38,102 nt of DNA, taken from Streptomyces antimicrobicus (lineage in GTDB: Bacteria; Actinomycetota; Actinomycetes; Streptomycetales; Streptomycetaceae). Below, one piece after another: positions 8,436 to 16,180 of the stretch (positions are counted from its first letter, which is position 1; the number at the start of each line of letters is the position of its first letter). Both the position numbers and the translations under genes were made by a program. The notes under the pieces were generated by a model. That model worked only from the letters and a program-made list of their open reading frames with translations, had not been told where the DNA came from and ran no database searches. The stretch lies in NCBI RefSeq assembly GCF_020532625.1, contig NZ_JAJAUY010000051.1, positions 1 to 38,102 of the forward strand. The letters run 5' to 3'.

Positions 8436-8588
8436 GGTTGGCACTGTAGGGAGCGGCGCAGGGCTCCGCTCGCCGAGCGCACGCGCCCCGACGATGTGAC
8501 AGGACATCTGATCACACCGTTCGGCCCGCCGACCCGGCCTCTCGGCGGCCGAGCGGCCCGGCCTTCAGCGGCCCGGTGGCCCGGCCGC

Positions 8589-9791
8589 TCAGCGGCCCGC
8601 CGTCAGGCCGTCCTTGGCGGCGCCCCGGCCGAGGACCGCTTCGGTGACGGCGTCCTGCGCGGTCCGGTAGGCCTGGTCGCCGGGGTCCTCGGCGAGGGCG
8701 GCCGGCAGGTTGACGACCCGGCCGGTGTCGAGGTCGTACGCCTGCGGGACGAACTCCGCCCTGGTGACCTGCCAGCGGCCGCCGGCGGTGGCCGGCGGCT
8801 CGAAGCGGAAGCGGCCCAGGGAGCTGTAGTTGCCGCGCGGGTCGAAGTCGCCGGAGTGGTTGTACATGGTGCCCGCGACCTGGTCGCCCATGCCGTAGAC
8901 GATCCAGGTGCCGTTGACCTTCTCGTACGCCTGCGGGACGTGCGCGTGGGTGCCGAGGATCAGGTCGATGTCGGGACGGCCCCCGGTCCGCGAGGCGGTG
9001 AGCGAGCGGCCGAGGGCGAGCTGGCGCTCGTCGGGGTCGGTCTGCCACTCGGTGCCCCAGTGCAGGCTGACCAGCACCACGTCGGCCCCCGCCGTGCGGG
9101 CGGCGCGGGCGTCCGCGACGATCTTCTTCTCCTCCATCAGGTTGACCGCCCAGGGCTGCCCCTCGGGCATCGGGTAGCCGTTGGTGTCGAAGGTGTACGC
9201 CAGGTGCGCCACCTTGGCCGAGCCGGCGCGGTACACCGGCGGCCGGGCGGCCTCGGCCGCCGTGCGGGCCGAGCCGGAGTGGCCCAGGCCCACCTTGTCG
9301 AAGCGGTCCAGGGTGCGGCGCAGTCCGTCGGCGCCGTCGTCGAGGGTGTGGTTCGAGGCCGTGGAGCAGCCGTCGTAGCCGGTGGCCTTCAGGCCGTCGG
9401 CGACCTGGGGCGGCGAGACGAAGGCGGGGTAGCCGGAGAACGGCCCGTCCTCGTCGCCGTAGACGGTCTCCATGTGGCACAGGGCCAGGTCGGCGCCCGA
9501 GACCACCGGCCGGACCGCCGCGAACATCGGCCGGAAGTCGTAGCCGTCGCCGCCCGCGTCGGCGTGGGCGCGCTGGATGACCGAGCCGTGCGGCAGGACG
9601 TCGCCACTGGCCACCAGGGTGAAGCCGCGGGCGCCGGAGGGGGCGGGGGCCGTCGACGACTGCGCCCCGTGCCCCCCGCGCAGCCGGGCGGCGGCCGGGG
9701 CGGAGTCCCCGGAGGCCGAGCAGCCGGCGGCGGCCGGGAGCAGGACGGCCGCGAGGACGGCGAGGGCCCGGCGTGCGTGGCGCTTGGTCAT
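8589..9791 (-). CDS. CapA-family lipoprotein (PGA_cap metallophosphatase-like fold)
   Basis: A 400-residue lipoprotein. The signal peptide ends in a lipobox around C24 (AAAGC). The mature part carries the CapA fold: SGDVLPHGS, ALCHMETV, ASNHTLDDG, VSLHWGTEW and GTHAHVPQ, the Asp/Asn/His pattern of calcineurin-like phosphoesterases. The family name comes from Bacillus poly-gamma-glutamate synthesis, but no capB/capC partner is visible, so a polysaccharide or wall-related role is equally possible. ATG 9791 is chosen because the lipoprotein signal begins there; the site ahead (GGAAAG) is weak. It lies 153 bases upstream of lysX on the same strand. That spacer has near-repeats of CAGCGGCCCG and inverted GGCC-rich segments, so co-transcription is uncertain. 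Confidence 0.85.
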   Translation of the reverse strand: MTKRHARRALAVLAAVLLPAAAGCSASGDSAPAAARLRGGHGAQSSTAPAPSGARGFTLVASGDVLPHGSVIQRAHADAGGDGYDFRPMFAAVRPVVSGADLALCHMETVYGDEDGPFSGYPAFVSPPQVADGLKATGYDGCSTASNHTLDDGADGLRRTLDRFDKVGLGHSGSARTAAEAARPPVYRAGSAKVAHLAYTFDTNGYPMPEGQPWAVNLMEEKKIVADARAARTAGADVVLVSLHWGTEWQTDPDERQLALGRSLTASRTGGRPDIDLILGTHAHVPQAYEKVNGTWIVYGMGDQVAGTMYNHSGDFDPRGNYSSLGRFRFEPPATAGGRWQVTRAEFVPQAYDLDTGRVVNLPAALAEDPGDQAYRTAQDAVTEAVLGRGAAKDGLTAGR

Positions 9792-10126
9792 CGATCCCGC
9801 TTTCCGAGGGGCACGTCCGAGCACACCCGGACAGCCGGACCCACAGCTCATATGACTATCTGATGATTCGAATCCACTAGAGAGTGCCGTCGCCGTCAAG
9901 CGACGGCGCCGCGCGGCCCGCCCCGCGCCACCTGGACGGCGCAGCGGACGCTCGCCGGACCCGCGTGCCGTTCACCGCGCCGTTCGACCGTTCGTCGTGC
10001 GCCCAGGCCGCCCGTCGGCCCGGCGGGGCGCTTGGGCGCAGCACCCGCGCAGACCCGTTCCCGGACGGCCCGGCCCAGGTCAGGGTGAGTCTCCCGAGCC
10101 GTTCGCCCCGCGGAAGGAGCTCCCCG
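9792..10126. other. Divergent intergenic region with a hairpin (9886-9907)
   Basis: 335 bases without a gene between the leftward CapA gene and the rightward sigma-factor gene. It contains the palindrome GATTCGAATC (9865-9874) and a hairpin GCCGTCGC-CGTCAA-GCGACGGC (9886-9907). The section 9850-9885 is noticeably richer in A and T than its surroundings and probably holds the CapA promoter. No firm -35/-10 pair is evident. Confidence 0.5.
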
Positions 10127-10660
10127 GTGCCCCTCTCCCCCACTCTGACCCGCACCGCCCCCGAGGCACTGGCCGCGCTCCAGCGCGACCACGGCCGGGC
10201 CCTGTTCGGTTTCCTGCTGGGCCTGACGGGCGGCGACACGCAGCGCGCCGAGGACCTCGTGCAGGAGACCCTGGTGCGCGCCTGGCAGCACCCCGAGGCG
10301 TGGGAGAGCGGCCACGACTCGATGCGGCCCTGGCTGTTCACCGTCGGCCGGCGCCTGGCCATCGACGCGCGCCGGGCCCGGCTGTCGCGGCCCCAGGAGG
10401 TGGACTCCGAGGCGCTGGAGCAGGCGCCGGCGCCGTTCGACGGGGTGAGCAGCTCGGTCACGGCCATCGACGTACGGCGGGCCGTGGGGAGCCTGGGCCC
10501 GGAGCACCGCGAGGTGCTGCTGCAGGTGTACTTCCGGGACCGCTCGGTGGCCGAGGCCGCGGCCGAGCTCGGCATCCCGGCCGGCACCGTCAAGTCCCGG
10601 ACGTACTACGCCCTTCGGGCCCTGAGGAAGGACCTCCAGGGGTACGGTCTGGGGGCATGA
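10127..10660 (+). CDS. ECF-type RNA polymerase sigma factor
   Basis: A 177-residue group IV sigma factor. Region 2 (about 12-85) includes the helix AEDLVQETLVRAWQHPEAW and the promoter-melting/-10 segment MRPWLFTVGRRLAIDARRAR. After a short linker, region 4 (about 115-170) has the helix-turn-helix SVAEAAAELGIPAGTVKSRTYY. The frame is open far upstream, but GTG 10127 is chosen because GGAAGGAG at 10112-10119 gives ideal spacing and the domain begins soon after. No recognisable anti-sigma gene follows; the next gene encodes a soluble protein of unknown family. I cannot assign an ECF subgroup by eye. Confidence 0.92.
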   Translation: MPLSPTLTRTAPEALAALQRDHGRALFGFLLGLTGGDTQRAEDLVQETLVRAWQHPEAWESGHDSMRPWLFTVGRRLAIDARRARLSRPQEVDSEALEQAPAPFDGVSSSVTAIDVRRAVGSLGPEHREVLLQVYFRDRSVAEAAAELGIPAGTVKSRTYYALRALRKDLQGYGLGA

Positions 10661-10841
10661 GCGGGCCGCCCCTGGGTAACGGCTCGAAGAATGACCGGGA
10701 TACGCTCGAAACAGGCGAAGAGCGCATCGAAATCGGCAGCAAACCGTTCAAGTTGAGTAAACATCCCCCGTGTCGCGAGGCCGTCGGGGAAGGCTCGACG
10801 CAGACGGCGAGAGGTTCGACGCGCGGGAGAAGGTGGAACGG

Positions 10842-11357
10842 GTGCAGCCCGAGGGTACGAACGGCACCAGTGACGGCGGGCTCGCGGTGCCCATGGCGTG
10901 GCTCTACGCGGAGTACATCGCGGACGAGCTGCTCCGGACGGGCCGGCTGATCCCGGCCAGTTCGCTGGAGTTCCGCGCCGGCCGCGACACCCTGGCGCTG
11001 ACCATCTACCTCTCGGACGCCGCCGGGGAGCTCTCCGGGATCCGGGTGGTCTCGCAGCTGGACGAGTGGCTCTCGTTGACGGCGTACGGGCACCCCTGGC
11101 GGGACTGGGTGCGCACCCGCTTCCTCCAGCTGGGCGAGGAGGCGCGGGAGCGCGGCCGGGGCGAGGACCCCGACCTGGAGCTCGCCCGGGCCGCCTGGCG
11201 CTGGCTGGACCGCACCGAGCTGTTCGCCACGGATCTGGACCCAGGCCACCCCGAGCACCCGCACATGCCCCTGCTCCCGGACGAGAACGACCGGGTGTGG
11301 ACCCCGGCCTGGCAGCTGGGGCTGCCGCTGGGACACCTGGCGATGCACCTGTTCTGA
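10842..11357 (+). CDS. Conserved hypothetical soluble protein
   Basis: A 171-residue acidic, soluble protein without signal peptide or membrane helix. It begins VQPEGTNGTSDGGL and has an N-terminal helix (AWLYAEYIADELL), a strand-rich segment around LEFRAGRDTLALTIYLSD, and a Trp- and Leu-rich second half. I do not recognise a domain. GTG 10842 is preceded by GGGAGAAGG (10825-10833), which favours it over GTG 10833, too close to that site. It lies 181 bases after the ECF sigma gene on the same strand. It has no HxxxCxxC zinc anti-sigma motif and no membrane segment, so I do not call it an anti-sigma factor. Confidence 0.7.
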   Translation: MQPEGTNGTSDGGLAVPMAWLYAEYIADELLRTGRLIPASSLEFRAGRDTLALTIYLSDAAGELSGIRVVSQLDEWLSLTAYGHPWRDWVRTRFLQLGEEARERGRGEDPDLELARAAWRWLDRTELFATDLDPGHPEHPHMPLLPDENDRVWTPAWQLGLPLGHLAMHLF

Positions 11358-11403
11358 GCGCTCCGGCGACCACCCCGGCCCGGCCCGATCCGAGAGAGAC
11401 GAC

Positions 11404-11781
11404 CTAGCCCTCGCGGTCGGCGACCAGCCCGCTGAAGTCGGCCTCGTTGCGCTCGGCCCGCCGGACGTACCGGTGGGCGATCAGCCACAGCACCGGGTAC
11501 ACGGCCACGCCCAGCACGGCCCAGACCAGCGGCCCGTGGCGCAGCCCCGGCAGCAGGAACAGCAGCGGCAGCGTCGCCACCGTCAGGCCCAGGGCGGCCA
11601 GCGCGCCCAACCCGGCGCGCAGCTGGCTGCGCATCAGGGCGCGCACGTAGGTGGTCCCGAGGGTGGTCTGCTCCGAGATCTCCGAGCGGGCGGGAGCGTA
11701 CGCGGGCGGCCGGGGGCGGGCGCCGCGCGGCACTCCGGTGACGACCTCCCGGCGGGGCGGGGTCTGCTGCTCCTCCGACAC
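11404..11781 (-). CDS. Small two-helix membrane protein
   Basis: A 125-residue protein with a Pro/Arg-rich cytoplasmic N-terminus (1-45), two membrane segments (about 55-78 and 84-103) and a charged C-terminus (RRAERNEADFSGLVADREG). The outline resembles small DUF485-type companions of solute symporters, but no transporter gene is adjacent and I do not claim membership. GTG 11781 has no Shine-Dalgarno; a TAGACT hexamer eight bases upstream would fit a leaderless transcript. Confidence 0.68.
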   Translation of the reverse strand: MSEEQQTPPRREVVTGVPRGARPRPPAYAPARSEISEQTTLGTTYVRALMRSQLRAGLGALAALGLTVATLPLLFLLPGLRHGPLVWAVLGVAVYPVLWLIAHRYVRRAERNEADFSGLVADREG

Positions 11782-11824
11782 GGTCCGGGAGTCTACGGCG
11801 CCGCTCGCCCCGCGGGCAGTGCGC

Positions 11825-12685
11825 CTATTTCAGCAGCCGGGACAGGCGCCGGTCGGCCAGCGGCTTCCCGCCGGTCTGGCAGGTGGGGCAGTACTGGAGC
11901 GAGGAGTCGGCGAAAGACACCTCGCGGATGGTGTCGCCGCAGACCGGGCAGGGCTCCCCGGTGCGGCCGTGCACCCGCAGCCCGCTCTTCTTCTCGGCCT
12001 TGAGCCGGCCGGCCGCCACGCCGTGGGAGCGTTCGACGGCCTCGCCCAAGGTCTCCCGCACCGCCGTGTACAGGTGGGTGATCTGCTCGTCGTCGAAGGA
12101 GGCCGCGAGCTTGAACGGCGAGACCTTGGCCTGGTGGAGGATCTCGTCGCTGTAGGCGTTGCCGATGCCCGCGATCACGCTCTGGTCGCGCAGCACGCCC
12201 TTGATCTGCCGCCGCTCCCCCGCCAGCAGCGCGGCGAACGCATCCCGGTCGAAGTCCGCCGCCAGCGGGTCGGGGCCCAGCCGGGCGATGCCGGGCACCT
12301 CCTGCGGGTCGTGGACGACGTACACGGCGAGCCGTTTCTGGGTGCCGGCCTCGGTGAGGTCGAAGCCGCCGCCCCCGGCGAGGGCCACGCGCAGGGCGAG
12401 CGGGCCCTTGCCGGGCCGGGGCGGGCGCTCGGGCAGGGTGTCCTGCCAGCGCAGCCAGCCGGCACGGGCCAGATGGGTGACGAGGAAGAGGTCGCCGACG
12501 GGGACGGCCAGGAACTTGCCGTACCGCGCGGTGGGACCGGCCGGCTGCCCTTCGAGCGCGCTCGGCGGCGGGTCGTAGGTCTTGAGCACGCTGACGGCGA
12601 GCGGGAGGACGCGCTCGACCACCCGCCCGGTCAGATGCTCGTCGAGGAACTCCCTCAGCGCCTCGACCTCCGGCAGCTCCGGCAT
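11825..12685 (-). CDS. Fpg/Nei-family DNA glycosylase (AP lyase)
   Basis: A 286-residue base-excision repair enzyme that removes damaged bases and nicks the abasic site. It starts MPELPEVEAL, giving the N-terminal Pro2 nucleophile and Glu3. The N-terminal beta-sandwich (about 3-125) is followed by a helix-two-turn-helix region (about 150-220, with KGVLRDQSVIAGIGNAYSDEIL) and a C-terminal zinc finger built from CPVC and CPTC (about 245-270). The frame is open far upstream, but the obligatory MPELPE start fixes ATG 12685. Substrate preference (8-oxoguanine or oxidised pyrimidine) cannot be decided from sequence. The phosphatase gene at 12730-14802 precedes it on the same strand by 44 bases. Confidence 0.93.
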   Translation of the reverse strand: MPELPEVEALREFLDEHLTGRVVERVLPLAVSVLKTYDPPPSALEGQPAGPTARYGKFLAVPVGDLFLVTHLARAGWLRWQDTLPERPPRPGKGPLALRVALAGGGGFDLTEAGTQKRLAVYVVHDPQEVPGIARLGPDPLAADFDRDAFAALLAGERRQIKGVLRDQSVIAGIGNAYSDEILHQAKVSPFKLAASFDDEQITHLYTAVRETLGEAVERSHGVAAGRLKAEKKSGLRVHGRTGEPCPVCGDTIREVSFADSSLQYCPTCQTGGKPLADRRLSRLLK

Positions 12686-12729
12686 GCTCCCAGCCTGCCG
12701 AACGAACGCCCCGGACGCGAGCGGGACGA

Positions 12730-14802
12730 TCAGGTCAGGCCGAACTCGCACCACACGCACTTGCCGCCGCCCCGCGGCTCCACGCCCCATACGTCGGCCA
12801 GCCGGTCCACGAGCATCAGCCCGCGGCCCGAGACGCCCGAGTCGCCGGCGTCCCGGCGGCGCGGCAGGGCGCTGGAGCGGTCCTCGACCTCGACGCGCAG
12901 CCGGCGGTCGGGGCCGGTGCCGGGCAGGACGCGCAGGGTGACGATCGCGGGGCCGTCGGTGTGCATCAGGGCGTTGACGATCAGCTCGTCGGCCACGAGC
13001 TCCATCTCGTCGGCGCGGTCCCGGGCGCCCCAGGCGCGGACCGCGGCGCCGATCATGTGCCGGGCCGAGACGAGGGCCTCGGGGTCGCCGGGGGCGACGT
13101 GCTGCTGGAGGCGGCCGCCGCCCGGAGGGGCGTCCTCGACGTGCCGGCGCAGCAGCAGCAGCGCCATGTCGTCGTCCCCGCCGCGCTCGTCGACGATCCC
13201 GCAGAGCAGGTCCGCCAGCTGCGGCAGGCCCGCCGGGCCTTCCCGGATGAGGCCGGTGAGGTGCGCGATCCCCTCGTCGAGGTCGGCGCCCGGCTGCTCG
13301 ACCAGGCCGTCCGTGCACAGCACGAGCGTCTCCCCGGGGTCGAGTTCCACGGTGGTGACCGGGTAGTCCAGCAGGCCGAACTCGGCGGACAGGCCGAGCG
13401 GCATGCCGCCCGCCACCGCCAGGCGGCGGGTCTCGCCGTCGCGGGCGCGCAGCAGGGGGTCGATGTGGCCGGCGCGGACCAGCTGGACGACTCCGGTGGT
13501 GAGGTCGGCCTCGGCGTAGGTGCAGGTGGCGAAGCGGTCGGTGTCGAGTTCGTGGAGGAAGACCGAGGCCCGGGCCATCACGGTGGCCGGGGCGTGGCCC
13601 TCGGCGGCGTAGGCGCGCAGCACGATGCGCAGCTGGCCCATGACGGCGGCGGCGTGGGTGTCGTGGCCCTGGACGTCGCCGATGACGACCCCGACCCGGC
13701 CGCCGGGCAGCTGGACGACGTCGTACCAGTCGCCGCCGATGTCGCGGCCCATCCGGGCGGAGCGGTAGCGCACGGCCAGCTGGGCCCCGGGGACCGCCGG
13801 GATGCGGCGCGGCAGCATGGCCTGCTGGAGGCCCTCGGCGATGTCGTGCTCCTGTTCCAGGAGCATGGCGCGCTGCAGGCTCTGGGCGATGGAGCTGCCG
13901 AGCGCCACCAGGAGGTTGCGTTCCTCCTGGGTGAAGCCGTCCTTGTCCTGGTAGAGCAGGCCGATCGCGCCGATCGGCCGGGCCTGGGCGATCAGCGGCA
14001 GGTAGGCGGCGGCCGAGATGGACATGTCGGTGATCTTCGACCAGAGGCCGGGGTAGCCGGCGGCGAACTCCTCCGCGGAGTCGATGAACCGGGGCTGGAG
14101 CGAGCGGACCACCTCGCTCATCGGGTAGTTCTCGTCGATGCGGGTGTAGCGGGTGCCGGGGACGTAGCTGCCGGCCGGCCCCTCGGCCACGAGGTGGATC
14201 CGGCCCGCCTCGACCAGGCCCATGACCATGCCCATCGTGCCGAGCCGCTCCAGGCCGTTGGAGTCGCTGAGCGCGCTGATGACGTCGCGCACGGTCCGGG
14301 CGTGGGCGAGCGCGGCCGTGGTGCTCTCGACGACGGAGGTCTGCCGGCGCCGCTCCTCGTCGAGGCCGAGCCGTTCGGCGGAGTGGCTGAGCTCCTCGGT
14401 GGCGTCGCGGACGATGCCGATGATCCGGTACGGCCGGCCGGCCTCGTCGCGCAGGACCCGGCCCTGGGTGTGGGTCCAGCGCAGCCGTCCGTCCCGGCAG
14501 CGGATGCGGAAGTAGGCGCCGTACGTCGGGGTGCCGGTCTTGAGCGCGCTGGAGACCAGGGCGTCGAGGCGGACGGCCTCGGCCGGGGGGACGCGGTGGC
14601 GCAGCGACTCGGGCCTGCCGTCGTACTCCTCGGCGACCGTGTCGAAGACGTCCAGTGCCGGTGCGTCCATGTGCATGAGCCCGGTGGCCAGGTCCCAGTC
14701 GAAGCTGCCCATCCGGTTCAGCGCGAGGGACAGGTCCGGGTGTGCGGGCCAGTCGTCCGGCAGCGATACGGTGGTCGGCACCGATCCACCATGACACACC
14801 AC
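12730..14802 (-). CDS. PAS-GAF-SpoIIE phosphatase with C-terminal ATPase domain
   Basis: A 690-residue signalling protein. Residues 25-140 form a PAS fold (FDWDLATG ... GRVLRDEAGRPYRIIGIVRD), 150-315 a GAF sensor, and 330-540 a PP2C/SpoIIE serine phosphatase with metal-binding aspartates in GGDWYD, GDVQGHD, CTDGLVE and GGDDDMAL. Residues 560-690 form an HATPase_c domain like anti-sigma kinases, with N-box ELIVNALMHTDG and G-box SGVSGRGLMLVDRL. Such proteins control partner-switching of anti-anti-sigma factors. GTG 14802 lies four bases after the stop of the DUF6777 gene, suggesting translational coupling; GTG 14781, preceded by GGTGGA, is an alternative start. No membrane segment is seen, and the partner antagonist is not in the window. 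Confidence 0.9.
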   Translation of the reverse strand: MVCHGGSVPTTVSLPDDWPAHPDLSLALNRMGSFDWDLATGLMHMDAPALDVFDTVAEEYDGRPESLRHRVPPAEAVRLDALVSSALKTGTPTYGAYFRIRCRDGRLRWTHTQGRVLRDEAGRPYRIIGIVRDATEELSHSAERLGLDEERRRQTSVVESTTAALAHARTVRDVISALSDSNGLERLGTMGMVMGLVEAGRIHLVAEGPAGSYVPGTRYTRIDENYPMSEVVRSLQPRFIDSAEEFAAGYPGLWSKITDMSISAAAYLPLIAQARPIGAIGLLYQDKDGFTQEERNLLVALGSSIAQSLQRAMLLEQEHDIAEGLQQAMLPRRIPAVPGAQLAVRYRSARMGRDIGGDWYDVVQLPGGRVGVVIGDVQGHDTHAAAVMGQLRIVLRAYAAEGHAPATVMARASVFLHELDTDRFATCTYAEADLTTGVVQLVRAGHIDPLLRARDGETRRLAVAGGMPLGLSAEFGLLDYPVTTVELDPGETLVLCTDGLVEQPGADLDEGIAHLTGLIREGPAGLPQLADLLCGIVDERGGDDDMALLLLRRHVEDAPPGGGRLQQHVAPGDPEALVSARHMIGAAVRAWGARDRADEMELVADELIVNALMHTDGPAIVTLRVLPGTGPDRRLRVEVEDRSSALPRRRDAGDSGVSGRGLMLVDRLADVWGVEPRGGGKCVWCEFGLT

Positions 14803-14806
14803 CCGG

Positions 14807-16006
14807 TCAGGCGCTCTCCAGCTCGACGTCGGGCTCGGGGAGGACCTCGGCGTCCGGGCTGGTGTTCGGGTCGGTCGGGTCGAGCGGCAGGTTCGGGTCG
14901 ACGGGCTCGGCGAACGGGTCCTGGGTGAGGCCGTCGAGGGGCTGGGTGAGGTCCTCCGGAGCGGTGGGGGTCAGGCCGGGGTCGGTGGGCAGTCCGGTGC
15001 CGGGGTCCGTCGGGTCGGTCGGCACCGGGCGGGGCGGGCTGGGGGGCGCGTCCGGGATCTCGGGCTGCCGGGGCCTGGTCTGCGGGTTCGCGGGGGGCTG
15101 CTGGGGGACGCCGGGGTCGGCGGGGACGGGCTGGCCGTCGGCCGCGTCGGTGCGGGCCTGCGGGTCCTGCGGGGTCTGGGTCGTGGGGGGGCGGTCCGGG
15201 ATGCCCTCGGCGGGGTCGTAGGGGGTCAGGTGCTGGGGGACCTTGTCCTGGGCGCCGTCGTCCCCGGTCCTGCGTTCGAGCCAGGTGTTGTTCAGGAGGT
15301 TGACCAGGACCAGGTTGTCGACCGTCTGCATGGTCGGCTCGACCACGATCACCTGGTTGGGCTGGTAGCCCGCCCAGGGGTCGCCCTTGTGGACGGGGGC
15401 GCCTTTGGGGGCGCGCGGGGCCTGCAGGGGGTTGCCGCAGGCGCAGCGGACGCGGGGCATGCCGTGGGCGTCGACCAGTACGGCGGTGCCGGCCTGGAGG
15501 ACGGCCTGGTGGCCGGTGGCCTTGCCGTCGCGGAACCCGTGGTTGGTGACGCGGGTGTCGGCGCGCAGCACGACCGGGGTGAGGCCGCGCAGGAACTCGG
15601 GGAGCTCGGCCGCCTCGACCCCGGAGGTCTCGGCGAAGACGCGGGCCTTGTCGTCGTCCTCGGTCAGCAGGCGCAGCTGCTGCTCGATGTCGCAGCTGCC
15701 CAGCCGCTGGGTGCCGGCGTACAGGCCGGGGGTGGCGGCGTTGACGGTGCGGATGCCCTGGCCGGTGGGGTTGGGCACGGGGGCCTGGGCGGGGGCGGAC
15801 TCGTTGGTGGCGGAGGAGGTGGTGAAGGGGTCGGCGCCGGCGGCGGCGACGGGCACGAGGTGGAGGTCGGCGCTCTCCCCGGAGCCGTGGTGCCGGCTGC
15901 CCTGCGCGTCGGTGCAGCCCGTGGCGAGCAGGCCGACGGCGGCGAAGAGGGCTGCCGTGGCGGGCGCGTGACGTCGCGAAGCCTGACGGAGTGTCGGTCC
16001 GTGCAC
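14807..16006 (-). CDS. DUF6777-type lipoprotein with Pro-rich tail
   Basis: A 399-residue lipoprotein of unknown function. The signal peptide ends at a lipobox around C31 (LLATGC). A folded region (about 75-265) contains TPGLYAGTQRLGSCDIEQQLRLL, CACGNPLQAP and NQVIVVEPTMQTVDNLVLVNLLNNTW, then a Pro/Asp/Thr-rich low-complexity tail runs to the end. I place it in DUF6777, a family seen in streptomycetes. GTG 16006 is chosen over an upstream ATG because GGGAGA lies five bases ahead. The phosphatase/ATPase gene follows four bases after the stop, suggesting a shared envelope-sensing role (inference). The Asp-Pro-Thr repeats of the tail would suit an extended wall-spanning linker. Confidence 0.78.
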   Translation of the reverse strand: MHGPTLRQASRRHAPATAALFAAVGLLATGCTDAQGSRHHGSGESADLHLVPVAAAGADPFTTSSATNESAPAQAPVPNPTGQGIRTVNAATPGLYAGTQRLGSCDIEQQLRLLTEDDDKARVFAETSGVEAAELPEFLRGLTPVVLRADTRVTNHGFRDGKATGHQAVLQAGTAVLVDAHGMPRVRCACGNPLQAPRAPKGAPVHKGDPWAGYQPNQVIVVEPTMQTVDNLVLVNLLNNTWLERRTGDDGAQDKVPQHLTPYDPAEGIPDRPPTTQTPQDPQARTDAADGQPVPADPGVPQQPPANPQTRPRQPEIPDAPPSPPRPVPTDPTDPGTGLPTDPGLTPTAPEDLTQPLDGLTQDPFAEPVDPNLPLDPTDPNTSPDAEVLPEPDVELESA

Positions 16007-16093
16007 GAGAATCTCCCTTTTCGCCCCGGTTGCTCCCTCCTGTCTGCCGCAAGTCGGGAGGGCCCGCAAGCCGAGATCCGCAGCCGGCGGCAC

Positions 16094-16148
16094 TTGAACA
16101 TGTTCAACGAACCCCCTACGCTCACGCTTGCGAGTTGAACGCGTTCAA
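16094..16148 (+). promoter_or_regulatory. Promoter bracketed by two perfect 14-bp palindromes
   Basis: TTGAACATGTTCAA (16094-16107) and TTGAACGCGTTCAA (16135-16148) have identical arms (TTGAAC/GTTCAA) with a 2-base centre. Their centres are 41 bp apart, close to four helical turns. The first palindrome supplies a -35 (TTGAAC 16094-16099) and 17 bases later stands TACGCT (16117-16122), a good -10. Transcription would start near 16129, so one palindrome covers the -35 and the other lies just past the start. This is a classical repressor arrangement for the operon beginning at 16181. No matching -10 exists on the other strand. Confidence 0.75.
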
Positions 16149-16180
16149 GGCGTTCGGCCGCACGGGGAGGGGAGTCCACG

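Noticed and set aside
7155..9863. A 902-codon open frame on the plus strand
   Set aside because: It is antisense to lysX and CapA, and its composition (Gly, Val, Ala, Arg) is typical of shadow frames in GC-rich DNA.
9861..9880. GATTCGAATCC resembles the T-arm of a tRNA
   Set aside because: No matching acceptor, D or anticodon stems are found around it on either strand, so it is neither a tRNA gene nor a convincing attachment site.
10657..10950. A short gene starting with ATG overlapping the sigma-factor stop (MSGPPLGNG...)
   Set aside because: Although ATGA overlap looks like coupling, codon use is not typical and the frame runs out of phase into the well-supported gene at 10842.
11404..11781. 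DUF485 assignment of the small membrane protein
   Set aside because: Size and two helices fit, but no solute symporter gene adjoins and the characteristic motif is not clear.
16094..16148. LexA/SOS boxes
   Set aside because: The LexA consensus in actinobacteria needs GAAC and GTTC four bases apart; here the gap is two, and no DNA-repair gene follows.
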